Assembly: GCF_015477775.1 (NCBI RefSeq)
Contig: NZ_JADLQO010000003.1
Coordinates: 434,001 to 498,000 of the forward strand
Direction: 5' to 3'
DNA from: Nocardia abscessus
GTDB lineage: Bacteria; Actinomycetota; Actinomycetes; Mycobacteriales; Mycobacteriaceae
Length of the DNA stretch: 64,000 bases
This document shows, piece after piece, positions 41,338-49,349 of this stretch; the stretch's first letter is position 1, and each line of letters starts with the position of its first letter. The position numbers and the translations under genes are program-made. The notes under the pieces are model-generated. The model was not told where the DNA came from, did not search any database, and saw only the letters and a program-made list of their open reading frames with translations.

Positions 41338-42207
41338 TCAGATGTTCCCGTCGAGTACCTCGCGCAGCTTGTGCGCGAAGGCTTCCGGCTGTCCGGCGTA
41401 CCCGAACTCTCCGTCGAGGAAGCCGCCGTGGTGGCTGGGGAACACGGTCGCCCGCTGACCGAGCAGTTCGGCGGTCGCGACAGCCGTACGTCCGGTGAAC
41501 GTGCCCGCGGACTCCGCACCCACGGCGAGCACGACACGAGTCGGCGCCGCGGCCAGCGCGGCCACATCGGGCCGGTAGCTGCTGACCGCCCAGGACCGGT
41601 CGGACAGCAGCGGGTCGTCCCGGGAACCGTCGTCCTCCGACGGCATCCCGAACAGCGCGGGGTCCGCGGCGGGCTGGGCGAAGTAGTCGTCGGTGAATTC
41701 GCCTTGCCACGACGTCATCGCGAGGAAGGCTGCCATGCCCGCGCCGAAACCCTTGGCCTCGTAAGCGTCGCGTACGCCGGCACGGGCGCGCTCGGCTGCC
41801 CCGGCGTCGGGCAGCACCGGGATGAGCGGCGGCTCGTGGGCGACCAGCGTGAGCACGTCGCCGGGGTAGGCGACCACGAGCGCGAGCGCGGTGACCGCGC
41901 CGCCGCTGCTGGCGAACATCTCCACCGGTCCTGCGCCGAGCGCCTCGATCAGGGCGTGCACGTCCTGGGCCTGTACCTCGGGCGTATGGTCGACGGCGCC
42001 GTCTTTGCGAGTACTGCGACCGAGTCCGCGGGGGTCGTAGGTGACCACTGTGCGATCGGGGAAGTGCGCGGCCAGCGCCCGGAAACCGCCGGCGTCCATC
42101 GGCTGGCCGATCATGAGCAGCGGTGGGCGTCCCGCGACGGTGGGCAGCGGGCCGTGGACGTCGTAGGCGATGTCGACGCCGGGCGTCTCGAGCAAGTGGG
42201 TCGTCAT
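41338..42207 (-). CDS. Alpha/beta-hydrolase
   Basis: 289-residue hydrolase. The nucleophile elbow reads FASSGGAV (Ser at about 101), preceded by VVTYDPRGLGRS. A late GAESAGTF region and SHHGGFL supply the likely acid and histidine. This subgroup (PPLLMIGQPMDAGGFRALA at the oxyanion site) includes many uncharacterised actinobacterial hydrolases and some esterases and lactonases. No signal peptide. Single gene, with a hairpin just after it. Substrate unknown. Confidence 0.82.
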   Translation of the reverse strand: MTTHLLETPGVDIAYDVHGPLPTVAGRPPLLMIGQPMDAGGFRALAAHFPDRTVVTYDPRGLGRSTRKDGAVDHTPEVQAQDVHALIEALGAGPVEMFASSGGAVTALALVVAYPGDVLTLVAHEPPLIPVLPDAGAAERARAGVRDAYEAKGFGAGMAAFLAMTSWQGEFTDDYFAQPAADPALFGMPSEDDGSRDDPLLSDRSWAVSSYRPDVAALAAAPTRVVLAVGAESAGTFTGRTAVATAELLGQRATVFPSHHGGFLDGEFGYAGQPEAFAHKLREVLDGNI

Positions 42208-42289
42208 ACCACTGTCGACGTCTCCCGCGCCGGAAACTCATCGGACCTCGCGGAGGAACCGGTCCCGAGCGAGGGTCCCTGGAACACGA

Positions 42290-42321
42290 CGGCTGCGCCA
42301 CCTGGGATGGTGGCGCAGCCG
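42290..42321 (-). terminator. Hairpin terminator after msrA
   Basis: CGGCTGCGCCACC (42290-42302) and GGTGGCGCAGCCG (42309-42321) form a perfect 13-bp stem with a 6-base loop, 73 bases after the msrA stop. Confidence 0.7.
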
Positions 42322-42393
42322 CTTGCTGTGCGCTCCGACCGCTCGGCGGGGTGGCGGGGTGGCGGGCGCGCACCCCGCCGAGTTCGCCGGGTC

Positions 42394-42909
42394 CTACTGC
42401 GCGGTGGTCTGCCGCTTCGGCAGCTTCCACCCCGGGCGGGGGAAGTGGCAGGTGTAGCCGTCGGGGTAGCGCAGCAGGTAGTCCTGATGCTCCGGTTCGG
42501 CCTCCCAGAACTCGCTCGCCGGGGTCACCTCGGTGACCACCGTGCCCGGCCACAGGCCCGAGGCATCCACGTCGGCGATGGTGTCGAGGGCGACGCGCTT
42601 CTGGTCGTCATCGAGATAGAAGATCGCCGAACGGTAGCTGGTCCCGATGTCGTTGCCCTGGCGGTCCTTCGTCGTCGGATCGTGGATCTGGAAGAAGAAT
42701 TCCAGCAGTGCCCGGTAGTCGGTCCGCGCCGGGTCATAGACGATCTCCACGGCCTCCGCATGCCCCGGGTGGTTCCGATACGTGGGGTGGTCGTTGCGGC
42801 CGCCGGTGTATCCGACGCGTGTCGACACCACCCCTGGCTGCTTGCGGATCAAGTCCTGCATGCCCCAGAAGCATCCACCGGCCAGAACGGCCTTACGCGT
42901 GTCGCTCAC
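42394..42909 (-). CDS. msrA: Peptide methionine sulfoxide reductase A
   Basis: 171-residue MsrA that reduces methionine S-sulfoxide. The catalytic motif GGCFWG has Cys13; [12 protein letters not shown] and the [11 protein letters not shown] block follow. It overlaps msrB by 4 bases (ATGA), giving a coupled msrB-msrA operon. Cytoplasmic repair of oxidised proteins; fits the other oxidative stress genes to the right. Confidence 0.95.
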   Translation of the reverse strand: MSDTRKAVLAGGCFWGMQDLIRKQPGVVSTRVGYTGGRNDHPTYRNHPGHAEAVEIVYDPARTDYRALLEFFFQIHDPTTKDRQGNDIGTSYRSAIFYLDDDQKRVALDTIADVDASGLWPGTVVTEVTPASEFWEAEPEHQDYLLRYPDGYTCHFPRPGWKLPKRQTTAQ

Positions 42910-43361
42910 GCCTCCTCCTTCGCGAAGAGAGTCCTGTACTGCCCGTATCCTTCCGCCTCGAGGTCGTCGAGGTGAATGAACCGCAGTGCTTTCGAATTGA
43001 TGCAGTACCGCAGGCCGCCCGCCTCGCGGGGGCCGTCGGTGAACACATGCCCGAGATGGCTGTCACCATGCGCCGAACGCACCTCGGTGCGGATCATCAG
43101 GTGACCGAAGTCCCGCTTCTCGACCACGTTCGCGGTATCGATCGGCTTGGTGAAACTCGGCCATCCCGTGCCACTGTCGAACTTGTCCACCGAGGCGAAC
43201 AACGGCTCACCGGACACCACGTCCACGTAGATGCCCGGCTCGTGGTTGTCCCAGTACTCGCCCGTGAACGCCCGCTCGGTTCCGTTCTCCTGAGTGACGT
43301 GGTACTGCTCAGGGGACAGGGCGGCGACCGCCGCGGGATTCCGGTTGTACTCCTGTGCCAC
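42906..43361 (-). CDS. msrB: Peptide methionine sulfoxide reductase B
   Basis: 151-residue MsrB that reduces methionine R-sulfoxide. Catalytic Cys120 lies in GLRYCINS, with GTGWPSF and HLGHVF also conserved. The CxxC zinc pairs found in many MsrB proteins are missing: the first site reads [10 protein letters not shown]. It is therefore a zinc-free type. First gene of the msrB-msrA operon; ATG 43361 follows GAGGTCATG-type purines (AGGAGGTC). Confidence 0.95.
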   Translation of the reverse strand: MAQEYNRNPAAVAALSPEQYHVTQENGTERAFTGEYWDNHEPGIYVDVVSGEPLFASVDKFDSGTGWPSFTKPIDTANVVEKRDFGHLMIRTEVRSAHGDSHLGHVFTDGPREAGGLRYCINSKALRFIHLDDLEAEGYGQYRTLFAKEEA

Positions 43362-43509
43362 ATGACCTCCTCATATCGGCTCCAGGTACAACCCGTGCGA
43401 CGGCTCGGAAAATCCCGACCGAGCCGGGCGTCACACTTCGATTCGCTCGATCGCGCACCACGGCGGCCGCGCCCCTCGTCACCGGCAGCTTCGACCAACC
43501 GCCGACCCG

Positions 43510-44670
43510 CTACGCCGTGGGGCTCGCGGCTGTTTCCGGAGCGGGAGCAACAGCGTTTTCCGCTGTCTTTCTCCGCGGCACCGTGAATACGGCGATCACG
43601 CACAAGACAGCGATAACGAAGCAGGCGAGCGTGTACCAGAGATTTCCGATGGGGTCTCCCTCGCTCGTCGTGCCGTCGACAGCGCCGAAGAAATCGGGCA
43701 ACGCGGTCACCCAGAGAAGAGCCATCACGCCCAGATACACCACGCTGTAAACGCGGACGAAGTCGTTCGTATAGGGCGCGGTGTCCGAGGCGCCCCGCCG
43801 CAGCCGAAGCCATTGGCGGGTGAGGACCAGGACGGCGACAATGCTGACGACGACCAGTTCGGCGGCGTAGAGGACGCCGCGCACGGTGGTACTACCCATG
43901 CCGAACACCGTTGCGGGGATGGGCAACACGGCTGTGCCCAGCGAGGCGAGCACGCCGATGACGACCGTGCGCCAGACCAATTGCGTTCCGGGGAAGGTTT
44001 GCCCCTGGTCGACGTGACGGCCGACGAACCATTGGACACAGAACGCGAGCGACATCGGCCACAGGGCGGCGAAGACGACCACGCTCGGAAGCGGTACCGA
44101 ATCGAACATCGGCTGATTCATCGGATTGTCGATCGACCATTCCCACCAGCGCAACTGCGGGCCGAGGTGGTCGAAGATCTCGTAGAAGGCATGGTGGACG
44201 AAGCCCACGCAAGCGGCGCCGACGACAACGCCGTACCGCCGGAAGACTCCGAGTATCTTGACCGTTTCGAAGGCCAGGGTCGCCATGAACGGGTAGATCG
44301 CGATGATGTAGAGCGGTAATCGGCCCCAGAGGAATTCCACGGTGAACAAATTGTGCGCGAACATCGTGTCGACGTGCGCGTCGATGCCGAAGGCCGCGGG
44401 AAAGTACAGCGGTGGTTCGATGATGAACAGGTACGCGGTCGCGCCGAACCAGAGCACCAGGTTGGTGGGATCTCCATGGCGGCGCAACCGCACGGTCGCG
44501 TAGACCAGCGCGAGTACCGCGCCGAGGACGATCGTGACTTCGAGGACGGGCAGCGTCCAGTTCTCCAATGCGAAGGGGTTCCGCACCTCGACGAGGCCGC
44601 CTGCCTCCTCACACGAGAAGCCGAGCGCTGTCGCGAGCCGATCGAAAGTCGGGGCGCAATGATCTGCCAT
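43510..44670 (-). CDS. Polytopic membrane protein of unknown function
   Basis: 386 residues with about nine predicted membrane helices (for example TLPVLEVTIVLGAVLALVYA, VVVGAACVGFVHHAFYEIF, LYAAELVVVSIVAVLVLT). I do not recognise the family with certainty; it resembles uncharacterised integral membrane proteins found beside lipid or carotenoid genes. Conserved-looking histidines and a WWEWS motif lie in the middle. ATG 44670 follows AGGAG at 8 bases. It starts 11 bases after the diiron-type protein gene and so forms an operon with it, probably under the TetR at 45849. Confidence 0.7.
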   Translation of the reverse strand: MADHCAPTFDRLATALGFSCEEAGGLVEVRNPFALENWTLPVLEVTIVLGAVLALVYATVRLRRHGDPTNLVLWFGATAYLFIIEPPLYFPAAFGIDAHVDTMFAHNLFTVEFLWGRLPLYIIAIYPFMATLAFETVKILGVFRRYGVVVGAACVGFVHHAFYEIFDHLGPQLRWWEWSIDNPMNQPMFDSVPLPSVVVFAALWPMSLAFCVQWFVGRHVDQGQTFPGTQLVWRTVVIGVLASLGTAVLPIPATVFGMGSTTVRGVLYAAELVVVSIVAVLVLTRQWLRLRRGASDTAPYTNDFVRVYSVVYLGVMALLWVTALPDFFGAVDGTTSEGDPIGNLWYTLACFVIAVLCVIAVFTVPRRKTAENAVAPAPETAASPTA

Positions 44671-44681
44671 CGGTCCGGCTC

Positions 44682-45608
44682 CTAGGGTGCGACCGGGTCG
44701 GCGGTGTACCAGTGCGAGACGTCGTATCCGGCCTCGTAGCGCTGGAACCACACGTCGGCGAGTGCGGGCAGTTTCTCGTGGTCCGGGTTGTGCTTCGGCA
44801 ACTGACTGCGGATGACGCCTGCCAATGCGACGAGCTGCTCACGAAGGGGGAGATGATCGAACGCGCGCGGCATCGGGCCGTGGTCCTGCGCATGCAGGAA
44901 CGGCAACCACGTGCGTAGCTTCTGCTTGCGCCGGTAGGAGGCGAACATCGACAACGCGTCGACCTTCCGTTCCTCCAGCGGGACGTGCTCGTTGAAGCCC
45001 GCGCAGGCCACCCTGATCACTTTCAGCACGTGCCGGAAGATGGACGGAGCCATGCGCATTCGGTAAACGTCGCTGCCGACGACGGAGTCGAAGATGATCA
45101 GCGCCGAACTGCGATGCTCGACCTCTTCGACGAAGTGCCAGATGAACAGCGAAGCGACCCGGTCGTCTCCCGGCCGGAACAGGGTCGAGTCGTTGTCGAG
45201 CATCAGCTTGAACACCGGCGTGAAGGTCGCCTCCAGATCGGCGGTGTAGGCCAGCCGGTATTCGACCGGAGTTTGCACCGTGAGGCGGTCGAATTCCGCG
45301 ATCACCTCGTTGAGCGTCTCCTGAAGCCCGGGGTATCGCCGGATCAGGCCGTTGGCATGTTGACGATGAGCGGTGGAGTGCTGCCCCTCCTGCCGCACGA
45401 ACGCGTCGGCTTCCTCCGCGACCGCCGGATCCGTGATCAGGGGCATGGCCTCGCGAATCATGTTGACGATCATCTTCTCGAAGCCGATCGCCAGGAAGGA
45501 CACCGCATTGGCCATGGACGAGAAGGCCGGATTCTCCTCGTTCCACAAGAACGGCACGTCGTAGTCGGCGAATGCGAAGCGCATCTTCCGGACTTGAAGC
45601 TCGGTCAC
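44682..45608 (-). CDS. Predicted metal-dependent hydrolase family protein (PF10118-like), diiron-type
   Basis: About 308 residues. The helical protein carries QEGQHSTAHRQHA and FVEEVEHRSSA, that is two E(x)2H motifs spaced as in ferritin-like carboxylate-bridged diiron proteins, and the NEENPAFSSMANAVSFLAIGFE region of PF10118. Members are annotated as predicted metal-dependent hydrolases; actual chemistry is unknown and oxygenase or desaturase activity is possible. GTG 45608 is preferred because GAGG lies about 9 bases upstream; an earlier in-frame ATG at 45689 would run into the inverted repeat. Upstream gene of a two-gene operon with the membrane protein. Confidence 0.75.
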   Translation of the reverse strand: MTELQVRKMRFAFADYDVPFLWNEENPAFSSMANAVSFLAIGFEKMIVNMIREAMPLITDPAVAEEADAFVRQEGQHSTAHRQHANGLIRRYPGLQETLNEVIAEFDRLTVQTPVEYRLAYTADLEATFTPVFKLMLDNDSTLFRPGDDRVASLFIWHFVEEVEHRSSALIIFDSVVGSDVYRMRMAPSIFRHVLKVIRVACAGFNEHVPLEERKVDALSMFASYRRKQKLRTWLPFLHAQDHGPMPRAFDHLPLREQLVALAGVIRSQLPKHNPDHEKLPALADVWFQRYEAGYDVSHWYTADPVAP

Positions 45609-45682
45609 TGGGCAGTACCTCGTCTTTCGGAATCGAACCGGTCCGGCGGCATCGCCCGGATGCCGCCGAGCCGCGTTGGACG

Positions 45683-45716
45683 TGATCATACACAGAACGA
45701 TGTATGTGTATGATCA
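45683..45716. promoter_or_regulatory. Large perfect inverted repeat, candidate TetR operator
   Basis: TGATCATACACA (45683-45694) and TGTGTATGATCA (45705-45716) form perfect 12-bp arms with a 10-base spacer. It lies in the gap between the diiron gene (leftward) and the TetR gene (rightward), 75 bp from the former start. Size and symmetry suit a TetR dimer or dimer pair controlling both directions. Confidence 0.75.
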
Positions 45717-45848
45717 GAATCGACGCCCGATCCGTGGAACGGGGGACTGGCCCGCCCTGTGATACCGTCGAGCCCTTGATCCTGATGGTCGGCGGGCCCA
45801 CCATCAGGGGGTTCGCCGGCGACAGGCTTCGAGTCGAGGAAGCGGGCA

Positions 45849-46469
45849 GTGGCAGGAAGGCGCGGGTGGGGCGGGAGTCCGCCGAAAGACGACGAGGAAG
45901 CGTCTCGTCGCATAGTCGCCGCCGCCGTCGAGCTGATCGGCCGGACGGGTTCGGAGATCAGCATCGCCGACGTCGCGGAGTCGCTGGGCGTCATCCGTCA
46001 GACGGTCTATCGATACTTCCCCAGTGCCGATGCGCTGATGACGGCCGCGGCCATGGCTTCGGTCGACGGTTTCCTCGATCGGCTGGCACGGCACGTCAGC
46101 GGCATCGAGGACGCGGTGGAAGCGATGACCGAGGGGGTCGTGTACACCCTGGCCGAGGTGCGCCGGACACCCCATCTCGGCATCCTGCTGTCGAGCACCT
46201 ACTCCAACGTCCACCCCGAGAGCCTCACCTCCGAGGAGGCGCAAGCCTTCGGAATGACGATGATCAAACGCTTCGACGTCGACTGGGAGCGATACGGGTA
46301 CGACGACGAGTCGCTGCACGAACTCGTCGAATACGTCCTGCGAACGATGCAGTCGTTCTTCATTTCCCCGGGCAACCCACCCCGCGGCGAGGATGATCTG
46401 CGGCGGTATCTACGCCGCTGGATGGGAGCCGCGATCGTCGCCCAGCTGAAGCCGTCCGCAAGCGTCTGA
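45849..46469 (+). CDS. TetR-family regulator
   Basis: 206 residues. The HTH is RRIVAAAVELIGRTG...SIADVAESLGVIRQTVYRYFPSADALM; the C-terminal domain (LAEVRRTPHLGILLSS, MQSFFISPGNPPRGEDDLRRYLRRW) matches the TetR_C type common beside lipid and P450 genes in nocardiae. GTG 45849. It is divergent from the diiron/membrane protein operon, with the 34-bp inverted repeat between, and is the likely repressor of that operon. Confidence 0.87.
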   Translation: MAGRRGWGGSPPKDDEEASRRIVAAAVELIGRTGSEISIADVAESLGVIRQTVYRYFPSADALMTAAAMASVDGFLDRLARHVSGIEDAVEAMTEGVVYTLAEVRRTPHLGILLSSTYSNVHPESLTSEEAQAFGMTMIKRFDVDWERYGYDDESLHELVEYVLRTMQSFFISPGNPPRGEDDLRRYLRRWMGAAIVAQLKPSASV

Positions 46470-46540
46470 TGCCGCTGGTGCGTCTCGGGCCACCTCGGCT
46501 CGCCGGCGCACCACCGATATGCGCGCCGGAGAGGCAGAGA

Positions 46541-46897
46541 TCAGCTCGCGCCGTCGAGACGCACCTTCACGAAGACACGGCCGCGTTCGTCGCGCTGCGC
46601 TACCGCGTGTCCGTGCCGCTGCGCGCCGTTCAGATGCAGCGTGATGGGGCCGCCCTCGTCCAGAAAGTTCCGCCACCAAGTCTTCTTGTCGGGCAAGGCG
46701 ACTCCGATGACGAGTTCGTCTCCCTTGCGCCAGTAGTTGACCGGCGTGCTGAACGTCCGCCCTGACCGCCGCCCCACATACGTGACCACCACGAATCCCT
46801 TGCCGAGCAACCGCCCGAGCAGCGGCACGTCGAGGAGGGCGGCGACCCCGCCGTTCACCGCCCGCACGGTGCGCCCCACCACCGTCTTCAGTTCCAC
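46541..46897 (-). CDS. Nitroreductase/deazaflavin-dependent family small oxidoreductase
   Basis: 118-residue split-barrel protein (VELKTVVGRTVRAVNGG, GKGFVVVTYVGRRSGRTFSTPVNYW, KKTWWRNFLDEG, HLNGAQRHGHAV). The GRRSGR..STPV and WWRNF motifs are typical of the Ddn-like F420H2-dependent family in mycolate actinobacteria. Likely cofactor is F420, though some members bind FMN or heme. GTG 46897 follows GGAGGAAAGTT. Convergent with the TetR gene; physiological substrate unknown. Confidence 0.78.
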   Translation of the reverse strand: MELKTVVGRTVRAVNGGVAALLDVPLLGRLLGKGFVVVTYVGRRSGRTFSTPVNYWRKGDELVIGVALPDKKTWWRNFLDEGGPITLHLNGAQRHGHAVAQRDERGRVFVKVRLDGAS

Positions 46898-47024
46898 AAC
46901 TTTCCTCCAGGCCGGTCGCGCGGACACATCGAACACCGCCACCCTAGTCGCGGCGGTGGCGATCGGCCCGTTCCGGTCGACGTGCCGCCGCGGGCTCACC
47001 ACGGGCCGCGCGCGGTGGCCAGGT

Positions 47025-47051
47025 CTCGAATGTCGTTTTCCGACACTCGAG
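47025..47051. promoter_or_regulatory. Inverted repeat upstream of the P450 gene
   Basis: CTCGAATGTCG (47025-47035) and CGACACTCGAG (47041-47051) are inverted repeats with one mismatch and a TTTTC spacer. They lie 116 bp before the P450 start and could be an operator. No regulator is adjacent except the TetR at 45849. Confidence 0.4.
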
Positions 47052-47166
47052 TTCTGGTTGGAGGCAGGATTCTTCCGTTGCCGGGCCCAGCGGCCGGACT
47101 CGCCGAGATACTCGTGCACGACCGTCGCAACGACGGCTGGAGGCTCACGCGCAGAAGGGAATTCCC

Positions 47167-48387
47167 ATGACAACCAGCCTGCCCGCATTCCCCGCCCCGA
47201 ACGAGGATCTGCTGGACACCTGCATCCGGCTCCGGGAGATCGCGCCGGTGGTCGAGGTGGAGTTTCCCGGCGGCGTGCCCGCCTACCTGGCGCTGACGCA
47301 CGAGGCGGTGCGCGAAATCCTCGCCGGGGACAACAAGACGTTCGCCAGAGATCCCAAGCACTGGCCCGCCCTGTACGACGGTTCCATTCCGGAGGACTGG
47401 CCCCTGCGGGCCATCGTGCAGGGCGATCACCTGTCCACCAAGGACGGCGCCGACCATCGGCGGCTTCGTGGCCTGATCAGCAAGGCGTTCACCCCGGGCC
47501 GGGTACAGGCGCTGGAGCCGCGCATCCAGCAGATCATCGACGGGCTGCTGGACGAGGTCGTCGCCGCGGGCGACGGTGTCGACCTGGTACCCACCTTCAC
47601 CGAGGCGTTGCCGATGGCGGTGATCTGCGAACTGTTCGGAGTGCCGGAGCCGGAACGGGATCGGCTGCGGCGGTGGACCGCGACGCTCCTGGCGCACACC
47701 ACTGCGCCGGAAGAGGCGTTCGCGACGCAGAACGCGCTGATGCTGTACCTGTACGAACTGGCGGACCGCAAGCAGCGCGAGCCCGGCGACGACCTGACCT
47801 CGGGCCTGGTACAAGCCCGCGACGAAGGCGACAAGCTCACGGCCGAAGAATTGGTCGCCGTTCTGTGGATCATGCTGGTCGCAGGCCACGAGACCACGGT
47901 GCACATGCTCGGTTACGCCATTCTGGCGTTGTCGCAGCACCCGGACCAACTCGCGCTGGCCAAGGCCGAGGATCGCTGGGCCGACGTGGTGGAAGAGACT
48001 GTCCGATACCGTCATTCGGTGATGATGACCAGTTGGCGGTTCACGTTGACGGAGGTCACCGTGGCGGGGGTGACCGTTCCCAAAGGCAGCGCGGTCGGTG
48101 TGGCCTACCAGGCGTGTGGGATCGACCCGGCCGAGTACGGCGAGACCGCGAACCAGTTCGACATCACCCGCAAACAGCAGGGCGGACACCTCGGGTTCGG
48201 CCACGGCCCGCGTTACTGCATCGGCGCCGGGCTGGCCCGTCTGGAGGGGAGGCTCGCACTGGCTTCCCTGTATCGGCGGCTGCCGGACCTGGAACTCGCC
48301 ATCGACCCGGAGGACATCCCGTACTCGCCGTCCTTCTTCACCATCGGCCCGCTGTCGGTGCCGGTCAAACTGGGTGGCGAACAGTAA
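47167..48387 (+). CDS. Cytochrome P450
   Basis: 406-residue soluble bacterial P450. The I-helix oxygen motif AGHETT is at 239-244, the ExxR motif Glu277-Arg280 in EETVRY, and the heme-binding loop FGHGPRYCIGAG with Cys351. It belongs to the CYP105/CYP107-like class that needs separate ferredoxin and reductase; none is adjacent. ATG 47167 follows GAAGGGAATTCCC. Convergent with the DinB-like gene. Substrate cannot be inferred. Confidence 0.92.
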   Translation: MTTSLPAFPAPNEDLLDTCIRLREIAPVVEVEFPGGVPAYLALTHEAVREILAGDNKTFARDPKHWPALYDGSIPEDWPLRAIVQGDHLSTKDGADHRRLRGLISKAFTPGRVQALEPRIQQIIDGLLDEVVAAGDGVDLVPTFTEALPMAVICELFGVPEPERDRLRRWTATLLAHTTAPEEAFATQNALMLYLYELADRKQREPGDDLTSGLVQARDEGDKLTAEELVAVLWIMLVAGHETTVHMLGYAILALSQHPDQLALAKAEDRWADVVEETVRYRHSVMMTSWRFTLTEVTVAGVTVPKGSAVGVAYQACGIDPAEYGETANQFDITRKQQGGHLGFGHGPRYCIGAGLARLEGRLALASLYRRLPDLELAIDPEDIPYSPSFFTIGPLSVPVKLGGEQ

Positions 48388-48394
48388 GGCCGGC

Positions 48395-49051
48395 TCACCC
48401 GAGGACGAACGGGAGGCGCGCTGCCAGCTCGTCCAGTTCGGCCTTCTCCGAGTCGGTCGGAGCCCGTCGTCCGGTGCTGACCAGCAGTGCGTCGGTGTCG
48501 GACATCGACGCGGGGAACGGCGCCCCGGCGATCTTCTCCAGCATCTCCCTGGACCGGGCGAGCCCCTCGGCAGGCGGCTCGTCCACGACCGGGAGGTGCG
48601 CGATCAGGTCGAGATGGTGCAGGGTGCTCTCCAGGACGTACGCGCCGAGGTAGTCGCCCGCGGTGAGGACCTCATCGCGCGTGCCGACCCGGAGGCCGGG
48701 GTCGGCGAGTTCGGCGGCGCGCCCGGCGGCGGAGCCGACGTCCTCGAAGTGGATCTTCAGCAACCTCGGCTCCTGGTACGCGGCGGCGAGCCGCACGATC
48801 AGCGCGTCGAGCGGGTGGTCGCCGGTCGGGGCCGTGTCGGCGACTTCCCAGTAGGTCACGGCGTCGCGCGTCGGTTCGGCTTCGGCGGGCGTCACGAGGG
48901 TGATCAGGACGTCCTGAGCGTCGATGATCAGATGGCACACCAGGTCTCGCACGAGCCAGCCGGTACAGCCGGACGGCTGTGCGAAATCCTCGTCCGAAAG
49001 ATCGGCGACCGCCGCGCGCAACGCTGCCCAAGAGCGTGAGAAGTGATCCAC
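48395..49051 (-). CDS. Mycothiol-dependent maleylpyruvate isomerase family (DinB-like) protein
   Basis: 218 residues. The N-terminal four-helix bundle has SGCTGWLVRDLVCHLIIDAQDVL and later STLHHLDLIAHL, giving the histidines of the DinB/MDMPI metal site. This family (TIGR03083-like) is common in actinobacteria and thought to use mycothiol as cofactor or to transfer it. The ending (EKAELDELAARLPFVLG) is typical of the family. The reaction is unknown. It overlaps nothing and converges with the P450 gene, 7 bases apart. Confidence 0.8.
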   Translation of the reverse strand: MDHFSRSWAALRAAVADLSDEDFAQPSGCTGWLVRDLVCHLIIDAQDVLITLVTPAEAEPTRDAVTYWEVADTAPTGDHPLDALIVRLAAAYQEPRLLKIHFEDVGSAAGRAAELADPGLRVGTRDEVLTAGDYLGAYVLESTLHHLDLIAHLPVVDEPPAEGLARSREMLEKIAGAPFPASMSDTDALLVSTGRRAPTDSEKAELDELAARLPFVLG

Positions 49052-49349
49052 CTCGGGAAGCTAGCAGCGCGCGGCGCGCCCCGCGACGGATTCAGCGGTC
49101 CGACCTGGGCGAGGTGTCGTCCTCGCGGAGCAGCGCCGCTCGACGTGAATCGCGCGGCCGAGACCAGTGGCAAACGGTAAGCACGAGACAGTGACAGGTG
49201 CCGTCGTTTAGTCGAAAATTGCAACGTTTCCGCTGTTCATAAGCCTGTTTCGAATGGGGAACACATCGCCTGATCCGCTCACTGCCGAGTACTTGCTGTG
49301 CCAAGCTGCCGCCGTCCGCTATTACGCAGCTAACTGGCAGGAAGGATCG

